From contig CAYYGA010000032.1 of NCBI GenBank assembly GCA_964471435.1, positions 1 through 14,534 of the forward strand: DNA of 14,534 nt, written 5' to 3'. Under the pieces are notes generated by a model that was not told the DNA's origin, did not search any database, and worked only from the letters and a program-made list of their open reading frames with translations. Below are positions 1-5,921 of this stretch, piece by piece. This DNA comes from Facklamia sp964471435 (GTDB lineage Bacteria > Bacillota > Bacilli > Lactobacillales > Aerococcaceae). Made by a program: the position numbers and the translations under genes. Position 1 is the stretch's first letter. Each line of letters opens with the position of its first letter.

Positions 1-68
1 GAAGGGCTGTTATTTTATGTTTATATTAATACCAGAATAGAATGAAGGCGTCACCATTCTGTAAGATA

Positions 69-959
69 TTAAGCACTATGGCTGGTAAGAGTGTCGATTA
101 ATTCATTTTGCATGACAACTCCCAAAGATTGATCATAAATTTTTGAAAACTTTATGGCATCGGTACAAAGTTTTCTACCTAAAGCGGTACGACCGATTTT
201 AATATGGAAAATACCCTTTAAAAAGGAAAGACGCAAGCGATCAAAATAAGCAGAAGTATTGAACAGATCACTTTCTATAGTATCAATATAGTTTTTAGCT
301 GCAACAAATAAATCATTTTTGAGTAAAAGAGAAATTATATTTAACATAATATTATAATAAAAATTTTTATTATCTTCTAATTTAAGAAAAGGCTGGCATT
401 TTTGGATAGCTGCTTTTCCTAGTGCTTCAATATCCTCGATAGGTAAGAAAAATAAGCTGTTATTAAATAAGGTCAGTTCATAAATGCACCAGATTTCGAC
501 ATTCAAGAGGTAATTTTTAATTTCATTACTTTCTTTCGCACAGAAAGGATGGTTTTGACTGAGCAAGTAGAGTTGATTTAAGAGGATAGCATTATATTTA
601 TGTCGGAAATGCTTGTCTGCTGTAAAAAAGTCTTCTTCATATTCGAGTAAACTAGAGATTATTTCCGGATCAGCAGAGTAATAAACCTTTACAAACTCTT
701 TCCAAAACTTTTCCTGACTACTGTCTATCTTTGTGGGGGATGAAGCGGTAGACGTTATAGAAGAATGAAGGATTAAAAATTCATTCATGGTTACATTAAT
801 ACGCTCCAGCAATTTAATGAGTAAGCTAAGGCTGATACAAGTGGTATTGTTTTCGAATTCAGTTAAAGATTTAGATGAGATTAAATTTTCCGATACTTCT
901 TGAATAGTGAGTCTTTTATTTTCCCTCAGTTTTTTAAAGGTCGCCCCATATAGTTCCAT
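69..959 (-). CDS. Rgg/GadR/MutR-family transcriptional regulator
   Basis: A 296-residue protein with an N-terminal Xre-type helix-turn-helix (about residues 6-61, beginning GATFKKLRENKRLTIQEVSE). A long, mostly helical C-terminal part rich in L, F, N and K follows, as in the TPR-like sensing domain of Rgg regulators. Length (280-300 aa) and layout match the family. Members are cytoplasmic DNA-binding proteins, and many respond to short imported peptides (SHP pheromones) encoded next door, but some have no peptide partner. The ATG at 959 has an AGAGG site (967-971) seven bases upstream. The gene stands alone and is transcribed away from the AT-rich region 960-1470. The targets and ligand cannot be told from the sequence. 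The family call is confident; peptide sensing is inference. Confidence 0.88.
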   Translation of the reverse strand: MELYGATFKKLRENKRLTIQEVSENLISSKSLTEFENNTTCISLSLLIKLLERINVTMNEFLILHSSITSTASSPTKIDSSQEKFWKEFVKVYYSADPEIISSLLEYEEDFFTADKHFRHKYNAILLNQLYLLSQNHPFCAKESNEIKNYLLNVEIWCIYELTLFNNSLFFLPIEDIEALGKAAIQKCQPFLKLEDNKNFYYNIMLNIISLLLKNDLFVAAKNYIDTIESDLFNTSAYFDRLRLSFLKGIFHIKIGRTALGRKLCTDAIKFSKIYDQSLGVVMQNELIDTLTSHSA

Positions 960-1018
960 TTTGATACCTCTTTCAAATAAAGCAATTAAAGGTTTACTTA
1001 CCCTATCTGGTTGTCAAT

Positions 1019-1047
1019 ACTATAAACATCTCTTTTTTATAATGTAA
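1019..1047 (-). promoter_or_regulatory. Candidate promoter of the rgg-type gene
   Basis: On the minus strand, TTACAT (1042-1047) and TATAGT (1019-1024) are separated by 17 bases, giving a sigma-A-like promoter about 60 bases before the regulator start. A TTGACA also reads on the minus strand at 1012-1017, but no good -10 follows it. A plus-strand TATAAT at 1038-1043 overlaps this element, so the region could be divergent. Read by eye only. Confidence 0.4.
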
Positions 1048-1189
1048 CATAAAGCCAAGAGGAATAAAAGTGAAAATTTTATTTTTTTGTGAGAAAAGAC
1101 ATAAAATTTGAATAAATAAACTGAGAAAAGTACATAATTAAACAGTTGATTTAGTCGGGATTTATTTTTAGAACGCTTTAATAACAAGG

Positions 1190-1219
1190 TTGAAAAAAAT
1201 CATATGAAATAATTATAAT
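1190..1219 (+). promoter_or_regulatory. Candidate plus-strand promoter without an assigned gene
   Basis: TTGAAA (1190-1195) and TATAAT (1214-1219) are separated by 18 bases, close to the sigma-A consensus. No established plus-strand gene follows; only the 37-codon GTG ORF at 1342-1455 lies downstream. In DNA this AT-rich a chance match is possible. Confidence 0.35.
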
Positions 1220-1353
1220 GAAATATAAATAAAGTTAAATGTTTTATTAATATTTTAGATAAACTTTTTTTGCATTATATTACAAGGTAATTATTAGGAT
1301 TATTAAAGGACAAGTCTCTTAAAAAAAGATACATTTTGAAAGTGAAAAGCATA

Positions 1354-1392
1354 AAACCAATCCTTTTAATCTTTCTAAAAAAAGATTGGTTT
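1354..1392 (-). terminator. Likely terminator of the VOC-protein gene
   Basis: The inverted repeat AAACCAATC (1354-1362) / GATTGGTTT (1384-1392) is followed on the minus strand by a T-rich stretch (TTTTATGCTTTT). It lies about 80 bases after the stop of the gene ending at 1471. An inner alternative stem, AATCTTT (1368-1374) / AAAGATT (1381-1387), is also possible. The plus-strand side has no T-run. Confidence 0.55.
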
Positions 1393-1470
1393 AAAATAAA
1401 TCGTTCAATAGAAAGCAGATTTTTGACATGTCTGCTCAAAATAATAAGTTATTAATGAATATTATATTTT

Positions 1471-2145
1471 TTATTCGGTGATGCGGTATTTCGCATTTTC
1501 TAGCTGTTCAATATCAATTTTTTTCATTTGTAACATTGCTTCCATCACACGCTGATTTTCTTCAGCTGTGCCCTTGGTGAGAAGATCTCCCATAACAGTC
1601 GGGACAATTTGCCAGGACACACCAAATTGATCTTTTAACCANNNNNNNNNNNNNNNNNNNNNNNNNNNNNNNNNNNNNNNNNNNNNNNNNNNNNNNNNNN
1701 NNNNNNNNNNNNNNNNNNNNNNNNNNNNNNNNNNNNNNNNNAATTTTTGTTGGGGGTTATAATCTTTTCCTTCAGACATTAATTGCCAAGAAAGACCGAA
1801 ACGGTCTACCAGCCATACATAGCGTTCGCTAAAAGGATAAGTGTCTAAAGGCATTAATTCTACGCCACCTTCAATCAGTTTTTTATGAAGACGATCAACT
1901 TCTTGAGGTGATTGACAAGAAACAATAATAGAAATGGAAGGATTTAATTCAAAGAGTGGACCTCCATTGATGGCTGTAAAGTGAAGGTTGCTTAAAGTAA
2001 ATTCTATATAAGCTGCATTCCCGGACGGAGTATTTTGAAGTACAGTTTTTTCAATTATTTTTGAATCATTAAATAGAGACAAGTAAAAGTCGACCGCTTC
2101 TTCTGCTTGAGTATTAAACCAAAGGTTTGAAATAATTTGGCGCAT
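1471..2145 (-). CDS. VOC-family (PhnB/3-dmu-9_3-mt-like) protein, interrupted by a scaffold gap
   Basis: The ATG at 2145 is chosen because AAGGAG (2155-2160) precedes it; an in-frame extension to 2184 would include that site. Residues 1-134 (MRQIISNLWFNTQAEEAVDF onward, with INGGP and RFGLSWQLM) form one PhnB-like VOC domain. The 56 residues after the gap (WLKDQFGVSWQIVP to QMKKIDIEQLENA) match the end of a second such domain. The family includes two-domain proteins of about 300 residues, so most of domain two is missing in the 100-N gap. The gap's true size is probably over 300 bases, and the frame running through it is accidental. VOC folds bind metals and serve many enzymes; no reaction can be assigned. 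It lies 90 bases after the deaminase gene and may be co-transcribed with it. Confidence 0.8.
   Translation of the reverse strand: MRQIISNLWFNTQAEEAVDFYLSLFNDSKIIEKTVLQNTPSGNAAYIEFTLSNLHFTAINGGPLFELNPSISIIVSCQSPQEVDRLHKKLIEGGVELMPLDTYPFSERYVWLVDRFGLSWQLMSEGKDYNPQQKXXXXXXXXXXXXXXXXXXXXXXXXXXXXXXXXXXWLKDQFGVSWQIVPTVMGDLLTKGTAEENQRVMEAMLQMKKIDIEQLENAKYRITE
1642..1741. other. Scaffold gap (100 N) inside the VOC gene
   Basis: Exactly 100 unknown bases, the conventional filler for a gap of unknown length. The flanks are the end of one VOC domain and the last third of another, so about 110 residues (roughly 340 bases) are expected here. Confidence 0.95.
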
Positions 2146-2235
2146 TATGCCACGCTCCTTTAATAATTGACAGCGTCTTGACACTCTTATTTTACTGCTT
2201 TTATAAAAAGGTTACCACTTAAACTATTGTTTATT

Positions 2236-2730
2236 TTATTTTTCCAACTTTTGCTGCTCAAAGTAGAGGCGGTGTAAATTTTTAATATCATCCGCCAACT
2301 CTGGGACAGGACCTTCTACTAAAGTATTTTTAATGACTTCTTGAATAGGGCGGCTGATTACATTGGATTCTTGAATGACGCCAAATTCTTTCATCCACTG
2401 AGAATATTGTTGAGAAGATGCCGCATAGACAATTCTTCCTAAACCAACCTTGCCATGAGCAGCTGCACACATTGAGCAATGTTCACCTGAAGTGTAAACA
2501 GTCGTGTTAGCTCTTTCTTCTTGAGGAAGGTTTTGTCCAGCCCAACGTGCTATATTAAATTCAGGATGTTGTGTTTGGTCGCCGCCCCCTATATGGTTAT
2601 GATCTTCAAATAAAACTTCTCCCATTTCTGAAACGAGAATGGATCCAAAAGGCTGGTCACCTTGATTCAATGCATCTGCGGCTAATTCAATACAGCGGTG
2701 CAAGTGTTGAATATCTAACGGTGTAATCAT
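2236..2730 (-). CDS. Nucleoside/CMP-dCMP-type zinc deaminase
   Basis: A 164-residue cytidine-deaminase-fold protein related to TadA and guanine deaminases, predicted to hydrolyse an exocyclic amino group of a nucleobase or nucleoside in the cytoplasm. Zinc ligands are visible as H55 with E57 as the proton shuttle (motif HPEFN instead of the commoner HAE) and C85/C88 in SGEHCSMCAAAHG, where the usual PCxxC proline is replaced by H. The early DQPFGSILV stretch is typical of the family. Two ATGs lie at 2736 and 2730. AAGGAG at 2738-2743 is one base from the first and seven from the second, so 2730 is preferred. HPEFN/SGEHC-MC proteins form a recognisable nucleoside deaminase subgroup, but the substrate is unknown. 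TadA itself is less likely because its conserved motifs are absent. Confidence 0.88.
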   Translation of the reverse strand: MITPLDIQHLHRCIELAADALNQGDQPFGSILVSEMGEVLFEDHNHIGGGDQTQHPEFNIARWAGQNLPQEERANTTVYTSGEHCSMCAAAHGKVGLGRIVYAASSQQYSQWMKEFGVIQESNVISRPIQEVIKNTLVEGPVPELADDIKNLHRLYFEQQKLEK

Positions 2731-2850
2731 TGTCATGCTCCTTTTCTTTCTTTTCTTCTAGAGTATCGGAAAAGAACCGTCCTGTCTAAAGTTAAAGCTG
2801 TCAAATAGCCTTTAGCTGGATTGATGAGAGGACTCGCTTGAAAAATAATA

Positions 2851-2898
2851 TAATAAAAAGGGAGCCAGCTTTTATATCAAGTAAAAAGCCGATTCCCT
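2851..2898 (-). terminator. Terminator of the PepSY gene
   Basis: On the minus strand a long imperfect hairpin (arms around 2884-2898 and 2859-2873; AGGGAATCGGCTTTT with AAAAGCTGGCTCCCT, two mismatches and one wobble) is followed at once by TTTTTATT. It sits 13 bases after the stop at 2911, a standard intrinsic terminator. Confidence 0.85.
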
Positions 2899-2910
2899 AC
2901 TATTAAAAAA

Positions 2911-3384
2911 TTAATGTTTTAATTTCATTGCTACAACCGTCTTATCTTGAGCATCTACCTTAATTTCAGTTACTTGACCGCCTTGCTCGTTGGCTAATTC
3001 AACCTTCCATACCGTTCGTTCTTTGACACGGTCCATTTCCCATTGGAAAGGGTGTTTAACTGCTGAGTTATCTAATGCAACTTGATTAATTTCTTCCAGA
3101 GGAAGTAAGTTATCTAAATTAAGTGCTTTTGCCTTTCGTCGAGCTGGATCAGCATGCTTAGGTTTAAGAGCTTTTTGTCTTTCTTTTAGAATATCACCTG
3201 TTTGAGCATTTAATTCAAGTGTATTCCGGTTGTTTCCATCATTGCCAACCATTTCATATTTTAAAAAGGGTCCTTCATATTCGATTTGCAGCTTCGTTAA
3301 TTCACTATTAGGAAAATGTTGATTGAAACGTTTCAGAACATCATCTAAAGGAAGTATCCCCATTCTTTTTTCAAATTCACCCAT
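2911..3384 (-). CDS. Cytoplasmic protein with two PepSY-like repeats
   Basis: 157 residues. Two repeats share the PepSY pattern of a helix followed by hydrophobic strands. Repeat one is about residues 12-75 (PLDDVLKRFNQHFP, then FLKYEMVGNDG and LELNAQTGDIL). Repeat two is about 93-157 (PLEEINQVALDN, then WKVELANEQ and EIKVDAQDKTVVAMK). The acidic turns before each last strand (AQTGDI, AQDKTV) match family members. PepSY domains are mostly extracytoplasmic or membrane-anchored, yet this protein has neither signal peptide nor membrane segment. The start at 3384 has a GGGGGGTGA purine tract four bases upstream (3389-3397); an internal ATG at 3363 has no better site. It is flanked by its own promoter and terminator, so it is monocistronic. 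The function is unknown. Confidence 0.8.
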   Translation of the reverse strand: MGEFEKRMGILPLDDVLKRFNQHFPNSELTKLQIEYEGPFLKYEMVGNDGNNRNTLELNAQTGDILKERQKALKPKHADPARRKAKALNLDNLLPLEEINQVALDNSAVKHPFQWEMDRVKERTVWKVELANEQGGQVTEIKVDAQDKTVVAMKLKH

Positions 3385-3417
3385 TTCTTCACCCCCCGCA
3401 TTGTTTTATACAAGTGT

Positions 3418-3426
3418 ATTATAACA
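3418..3426 (-). promoter_or_regulatory. Extended -10 promoter of the PepSY gene
   Basis: TGTTATAAT reads on the minus strand, an extended -10 (TG-N-TATAAT) about 34 bases before the start codon. The -35 position, TTTATA 17 bases upstream, is weak, as extended -10 promoters tolerate. Confidence 0.6.
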
Positions 3427-3503
3427 TAATTTTACGTTATTATAAAGAAATGTATAGATCAATATATGATGAGTTTCTTTTTAGAACTGAAATATTCGTC
3501 AGC

Positions 3504-3545
3504 AAAAAAAGAACCTCTCAAACTAGTTTCTACTAGCTTGGGAGG
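3504..3545 (-). terminator. Terminator of glnA
   Basis: On the minus strand, CCTCCCAAGCTAGT (3532-3545) and ACTAGTTTGAGAGG (3514-3527) pair around an AGAA loop with one mismatch and one wobble. TTCTTTTTTT (to 3504) follows. It lies about 30 bases after the glnA stop. Confidence 0.9.
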
Positions 3546-3574
3546 CTAAATATTATCTATAGGTTGAAAAATAC

Positions 3575-4921
3575 TTAGTAAGACATTAAATATTTTTTTT
3601 GTTCCCAACTGCTTACATGGTTGCGGTAAGAATTATATTCCGCCCATTTTTCTGTGAGAAAATTATTTTTTATATGCGAACCCAGTGCTTCTTCCATTAC
3701 CGGACTGTCTGCTAATTTTTCTAAAGCGTCATCAAGCGATTTGGGAAGCGTATAAATACCACGCTCACTCCGTTCCTGCCTTGACATTTCATTGATATCA
3801 CCTTCAACTGGATTAGGCGGGGTGGTTTTGTTTTCAATACCATCTAAACCGGCTTGCAGAATAACCGCTAAAGCTAAATAAGGATTAGCTGCAGGATCGA
3901 CACTACGAACTTCTACACGAGTGGAATTTCCCCGGGCGTGAGGAATTCGAATTAAAGGGGTTCGGTTTGTTTCGCCCCAGGCTACATAGCCAGGAGCTTC
4001 ATAACCATCTACCAGACGTTTATAAGAATTGACCAGTGGGTTACAAATAGCTGTAAAGGCATCGACATGTTTCATTAGCCCGCCGATAAAATAATGAGCG
4101 GTTTGAGATAGTTGGTCATCCATTAATTCGTCGAAGAATGCATTGTTACCTTTGTTATCAAATAAAGAAACATTAAAGTGCATACCGGAACCGCTGATCC
4201 CATTAAAAGGTTTTGGCATAAAAGTAGCGTGAAGATTGTGTTGACGGGCAATCGATTTTACAACATATTTAAAGACTTGGATGTTATCACAAGCTTTAAT
4301 CGCTTCATTGTATTTCCAATCAATTTCATGTTGTCCGGGTCCTGATTCATGGTGACTCGCTTCGATTTCAAAGCCGAGGCGTTCTAACTCTAAGACAATA
4401 TCTCGGCGGCAGTTTTCACCGGTATCGATCGGAGCTAAATCAAAGTAACCTCCTTGGTCGTTTAATTTCATTGTCGGTTCGCCATTTTCATCTAACTTTA
4501 AAAGGAAAAACTCCGGTTCAGGTCCTAAGTTAAAGGAAGAAAAGCCCATGTCCTCCATTTTTTTCAATACGCTACGTAAATTACTACGAGGATCACCTTT
4601 AAACGGCTGGCGGTCTACACCTTCTACATCACAAATTAAACTGGCAATTCGTCCGTCTTTTTCACTTACTTGTTCCCAGTTATAAACTAACCAGGAATTA
4701 TAATCAGGCCTTAAATACATATCACTTTCATCTACTCGAGCAAAACCATCAATGGAAGAACCATCAAAGGACATATCATTATCCAAAGCTTTTGCTAATT
4801 GAGATAAAGGAATTTCTACATTTTTTATCGAACCATGAATATCGGTAAACATTAACCGAATAAATTGTACATTTTTTTCTATCGCATTTTCTAAAATATC
4901 TTCTTTTGTCCATGTTGACAT
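3575..4921 (-). CDS. glnA: Glutamine synthetase, class I-alpha
   Basis: A 448-residue type I glutamine synthetase (ATP + glutamate + ammonia to glutamine), a cytoplasmic dodecamer. Visible family motifs are DGSSIDGFARVDESDM (53-68), EPEFFL metal ligands (135-140), NGISGSGMHFN (240-250) with the ATP-binding region, and NPLVNSYKRLVDGYEAP (294-310) holding the glutamate flap. RIPHARGNSTRVEVRSVDP (325-343) and the C-terminal SSWEQKKYLMSY are also present. Length and lack of an adenylylation loop place it with Firmicutes GS I-alpha enzymes. The ATG at 4921 has AAAGGA (4933-4938) about 11 bases upstream; a longer in-frame GTG start at 4966 would swallow this site and add residues foreign to the family. 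Unlike the common glnR-glnA pair, no glnR is adjacent. I saw no TGTNA-N7-TNACA GlnR box upstream. Confidence 0.97.
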   Translation of the reverse strand: MSTWTKEDILENAIEKNVQFIRLMFTDIHGSIKNVEIPLSQLAKALDNDMSFDGSSIDGFARVDESDMYLRPDYNSWLVYNWEQVSEKDGRIASLICDVEGVDRQPFKGDPRSNLRSVLKKMEDMGFSSFNLGPEPEFFLLKLDENGEPTMKLNDQGGYFDLAPIDTGENCRRDIVLELERLGFEIEASHHESGPGQHEIDWKYNEAIKACDNIQVFKYVVKSIARQHNLHATFMPKPFNGISGSGMHFNVSLFDNKGNNAFFDELMDDQLSQTAHYFIGGLMKHVDAFTAICNPLVNSYKRLVDGYEAPGYVAWGETNRTPLIRIPHARGNSTRVEVRSVDPAANPYLALAVILQAGLDGIENKTTPPNPVEGDINEMSRQERSERGIYTLPKSLDDALEKLADSPVMEEALGSHIKNNFLTEKWAEYNSYRNHVSSWEQKKYLMSY

Positions 4922-4958
4922 AAAAAGATTAGTCCTTTCTTTTTTATTGACATCCAAA

Positions 4959-4994
4959 TTAGTCACGATATGAAGTTTTAATGCAGTAATCCAT
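4959..4994 (-). CDS. Possible 11-codon leader ORF before glnA
   Basis: The ORF MDYCIKTSYRD starts with ATG at 4994. AAGGA (5001-5005) lies six bases upstream, a ribosome site at least as well placed as that of glnA. It ends 37 bases before the glnA start. It could be a regulatory leader or a chance ORF; no conserved function is known to me. Confidence 0.25.
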   Translation of the reverse strand: MDYCIKTSYRD

Positions 4995-5052
4995 TTATCA
5001 TCCTTTCTTTATATAAAGTATGGCCCAGTTGCCCTACATAATCCGATCCATA

Positions 5053-5080
5053 ATTTTATTACTGAAATATCTTAATACAA
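5053..5080 (-). promoter_or_regulatory. Weak candidate promoter of glnA
   Basis: Minus-strand TTGTAT (5075-5080) and TAAAAT (5053-5058) have a 16-base spacer, which would give a leader of about 125 bases containing the small ORF at 4959-4994. The -35 is poor. A 10-base palindrome ATGGTACCAT (5086-5095) lies just upstream. Confidence 0.25.
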
Positions 5081-5202
5081 CAATTATGGTACCATGCATA
5101 AAAATAGAGTGAAACCAATATGCCTTAATAAAAAAGGAAAATTGAAAATAAGGAAGTTAATACAAAAATCTGCACTTTCAGTAACTCATCCAAGCTTATA
5201 AA

Positions 5203-5231
5203 TTGCTAGAAAATGGGTAAGGATTTATAAT
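5203..5231 (+). promoter_or_regulatory. Promoter of the peroxiredoxin-like gene
   Basis: TTGCTA (5203-5208) and a perfect TATAAT (5226-5231) with exactly 17 bases between them form a near-consensus sigma-A promoter. Transcription would start near 5238, just ahead of the AGGAGG at 5242-5247. A strong promoter argues that the downstream gene with an in-frame TGA is expressed rather than decayed. Confidence 0.8.
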
Positions 5232-5256
5232 TTTAACTAATAGGAGGTGGATGAAG

Positions 5257-5718
5257 ATGCCGAGCGTAAAAGTTAATACACCAGCACCTGACTTTGAAAT
5301 GGAAGATTTTAAGGGTGAGACATTTAAATTATCAAATTTTAGAAATGAAAAAAATGTCCTCATCGTCCTTAATCGTGGATTTATTTGACCATTTTGCCGT
5401 GAGCATATGATGCAGTTGCATAAAGACTATGAAAAATACCAAGAAAAAAATACTGTAATTGTAGCAGTCGGGCCAGAAAATGCTAAAGCATTTCAGAAAT
5501 ATTTTGAAGAAAATGGACTGGAATTTTATGGAATTCCTGACGGAAAACACTCAGTACTTAAACAATATGGGCAAGAAGTAAACTTATTTAAAATGGGAAG
5601 AATGCCGGCTCAAATGCTGGTCGATAAAGAAGGGCACTTAAGATATGTACATTATGGAAAGTCAATGAAAGATATCCCGGAAAATAAAGAAATGCTTGCT
5701 CTGATTGATACTTTATAA
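5257..5718 (+). CDS. Peroxiredoxin-like selenoprotein (in-frame TGA read as selenocysteine)
   Basis: 153 residues of the AhpC/TSA-redoxin (thioredoxin-fold) family, likely a cytoplasmic thiol/selenol peroxidase or oxidoreductase. The N-terminus (NTPAPDFEMEDFKG, then KLSNFRNEKNVLIVLNRGF) is typical. The motif NRGFI-TGA-PFCREHM follows: TGA at 5386-5388 is codon 44, at the first position of the family CxxC, and C47 is the second. The frame continues with family-like sequence (VGPENAKAF, GIPDGKHSVLKQYGQEVNLF, PAQMLVDKEGHLRYVHYG) to TAA. ATG 5257 lies nine bases after AGGAGG (5242-5247); ATG 5251 is too close. An internal ATG at 5407 would give 103 residues without the active site and has no ribosome site. 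Prx-like UxxC selenoproteins are known in bacteria. The alternatives are a Cys-to-stop mutation or a sequencing error. No Sec machinery is in the window. Confidence 0.75.
5386..5388 (+). other. In-frame TGA, proposed selenocysteine codon
   Basis: TGA at codon 44 replaces the N-terminal cysteine of the CPFC-like redox motif. It is in frame with the start at 5257 and the stop at 5716-5718. TGA terminates other genes here (sufU at 10772-10774, permease at 9269-9271), so a general recoding of TGA is excluded. Confidence 0.75.
5389..5421 (+). promoter_or_regulatory. Candidate bacterial SECIS hairpin
   Basis: Downstream of the TGA, ATGC (5410-5413) pairs with GCAT (5418-5421) around the loop AGTT (5414-5417). 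The loop begins 25 bases after the TGA and has G in its second position followed by T. This agrees with the described bacterial SECIS pattern: a short stem, a loop with an early G, and roughly 16-37 bases from the UGA. The stem is only four pairs plus imperfect extension. A competing hairpin, GCAT (5403-5406) with the same ATGC, is possible. Confidence 0.5.
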
Positions 5719-5821
5719 TAAAAGAGCTTTCAAATTTAATTAATGAAAAAAACTTCGACTTATTTAAAAAAACTATAAATGTGGCTTAATCTCGCTTTTC
5801 TTAGATGAATAAAGCTTATTA

Positions 5822-5921
5822 NNNNNNNNNNNNNNNNNNNNNNNNNNNNNNNNNNNNNNNNNNNNNNNNNNNNNNNNNNNNNNNNNNNNNNNNNNNNNNN
5901 NNNNNNNNNNNNNNNNNNNNN
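5822..5921. other. Scaffold gap (100 N) at the front of the binding-protein gene
   Basis: Exactly 100 unknown bases, a conventional filler. About half of a solute-binding protein, its signal peptide, start and probably promoter are missing, so the true gap is likely well over 100 bases. The 103 bases between the peroxiredoxin stop and the gap hold no recognisable gene and no clear terminator. Confidence 0.95.

Larger units (their letters stand above)
960..1470. other. AT-rich 511-nt intergenic region
   Basis: No convincing conserved gene lies here. It holds the candidate rgg promoter (1019-1047), a good plus-strand promoter-like pair at 1190-1219, and the likely terminator of the VOC gene (1354-1392). 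A second small inverted repeat (AGCAGA 1414-1419 with TCTGCT 1431-1436) is also present. Three very short ORFs occur: plus 1070-1111 (13 aa, GTG start with an AGAGGA site), plus 1342-1455 (37 aa, GTG start, no good ribosome site) and minus 1275-1352 (25 aa, overlapping the terminator). None resembles a known protein. Confidence 0.6.

Noticed and set aside
39..60. Terminator of the Rgg-type gene
   Set aside because: AGAATG/CATTCT forms a six-pair stem, but no T-run follows on the minus strand, so it does not make a convincing intrinsic terminator.
1275..1352. 25-codon minus-strand ORF with an AAAGGA site
   Set aside because: Its ribosome site and start lie inside the terminator hairpin of the VOC gene, and the peptide has no recognisable character.
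4922..4966. Longer glutamine synthetase starting at GTG 4966
   Set aside because: The extra 15 residues cover the ribosome site of ATG 4921 and are not typical of the family N-terminus.
5386..5388. General reassignment of TGA (code 4 or 25)
   Set aside because: sufU and the permease end with TGA at natural family C-termini, and no other gene here has an internal TGA.
5332..5550. Minus-strand ORF opposite the peroxiredoxin-like gene, and other antisense ORFs (6166-6351, 6795-7043, 7489-7812, 8160-8342, 10683-10868, 13424-13693)
   Set aside because: All lie opposite or out of frame within well-supported genes and lack family-like sequence or ribosome sites.
5407..5718. A 103-residue gene starting at ATG 5407 after the TGA
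   Set aside because: It has no ribosome site, lacks the first strand and active site of the fold, and strong homologous coding sequence continues upstream in the same frame to a proper start at 5257.
5805..5821. ATG 5805 as the start of the binding protein
   Set aside because: No ribosome site precedes it, the few residues do not resemble a lipoprotein signal, and continuity through 100 N is arbitrary.
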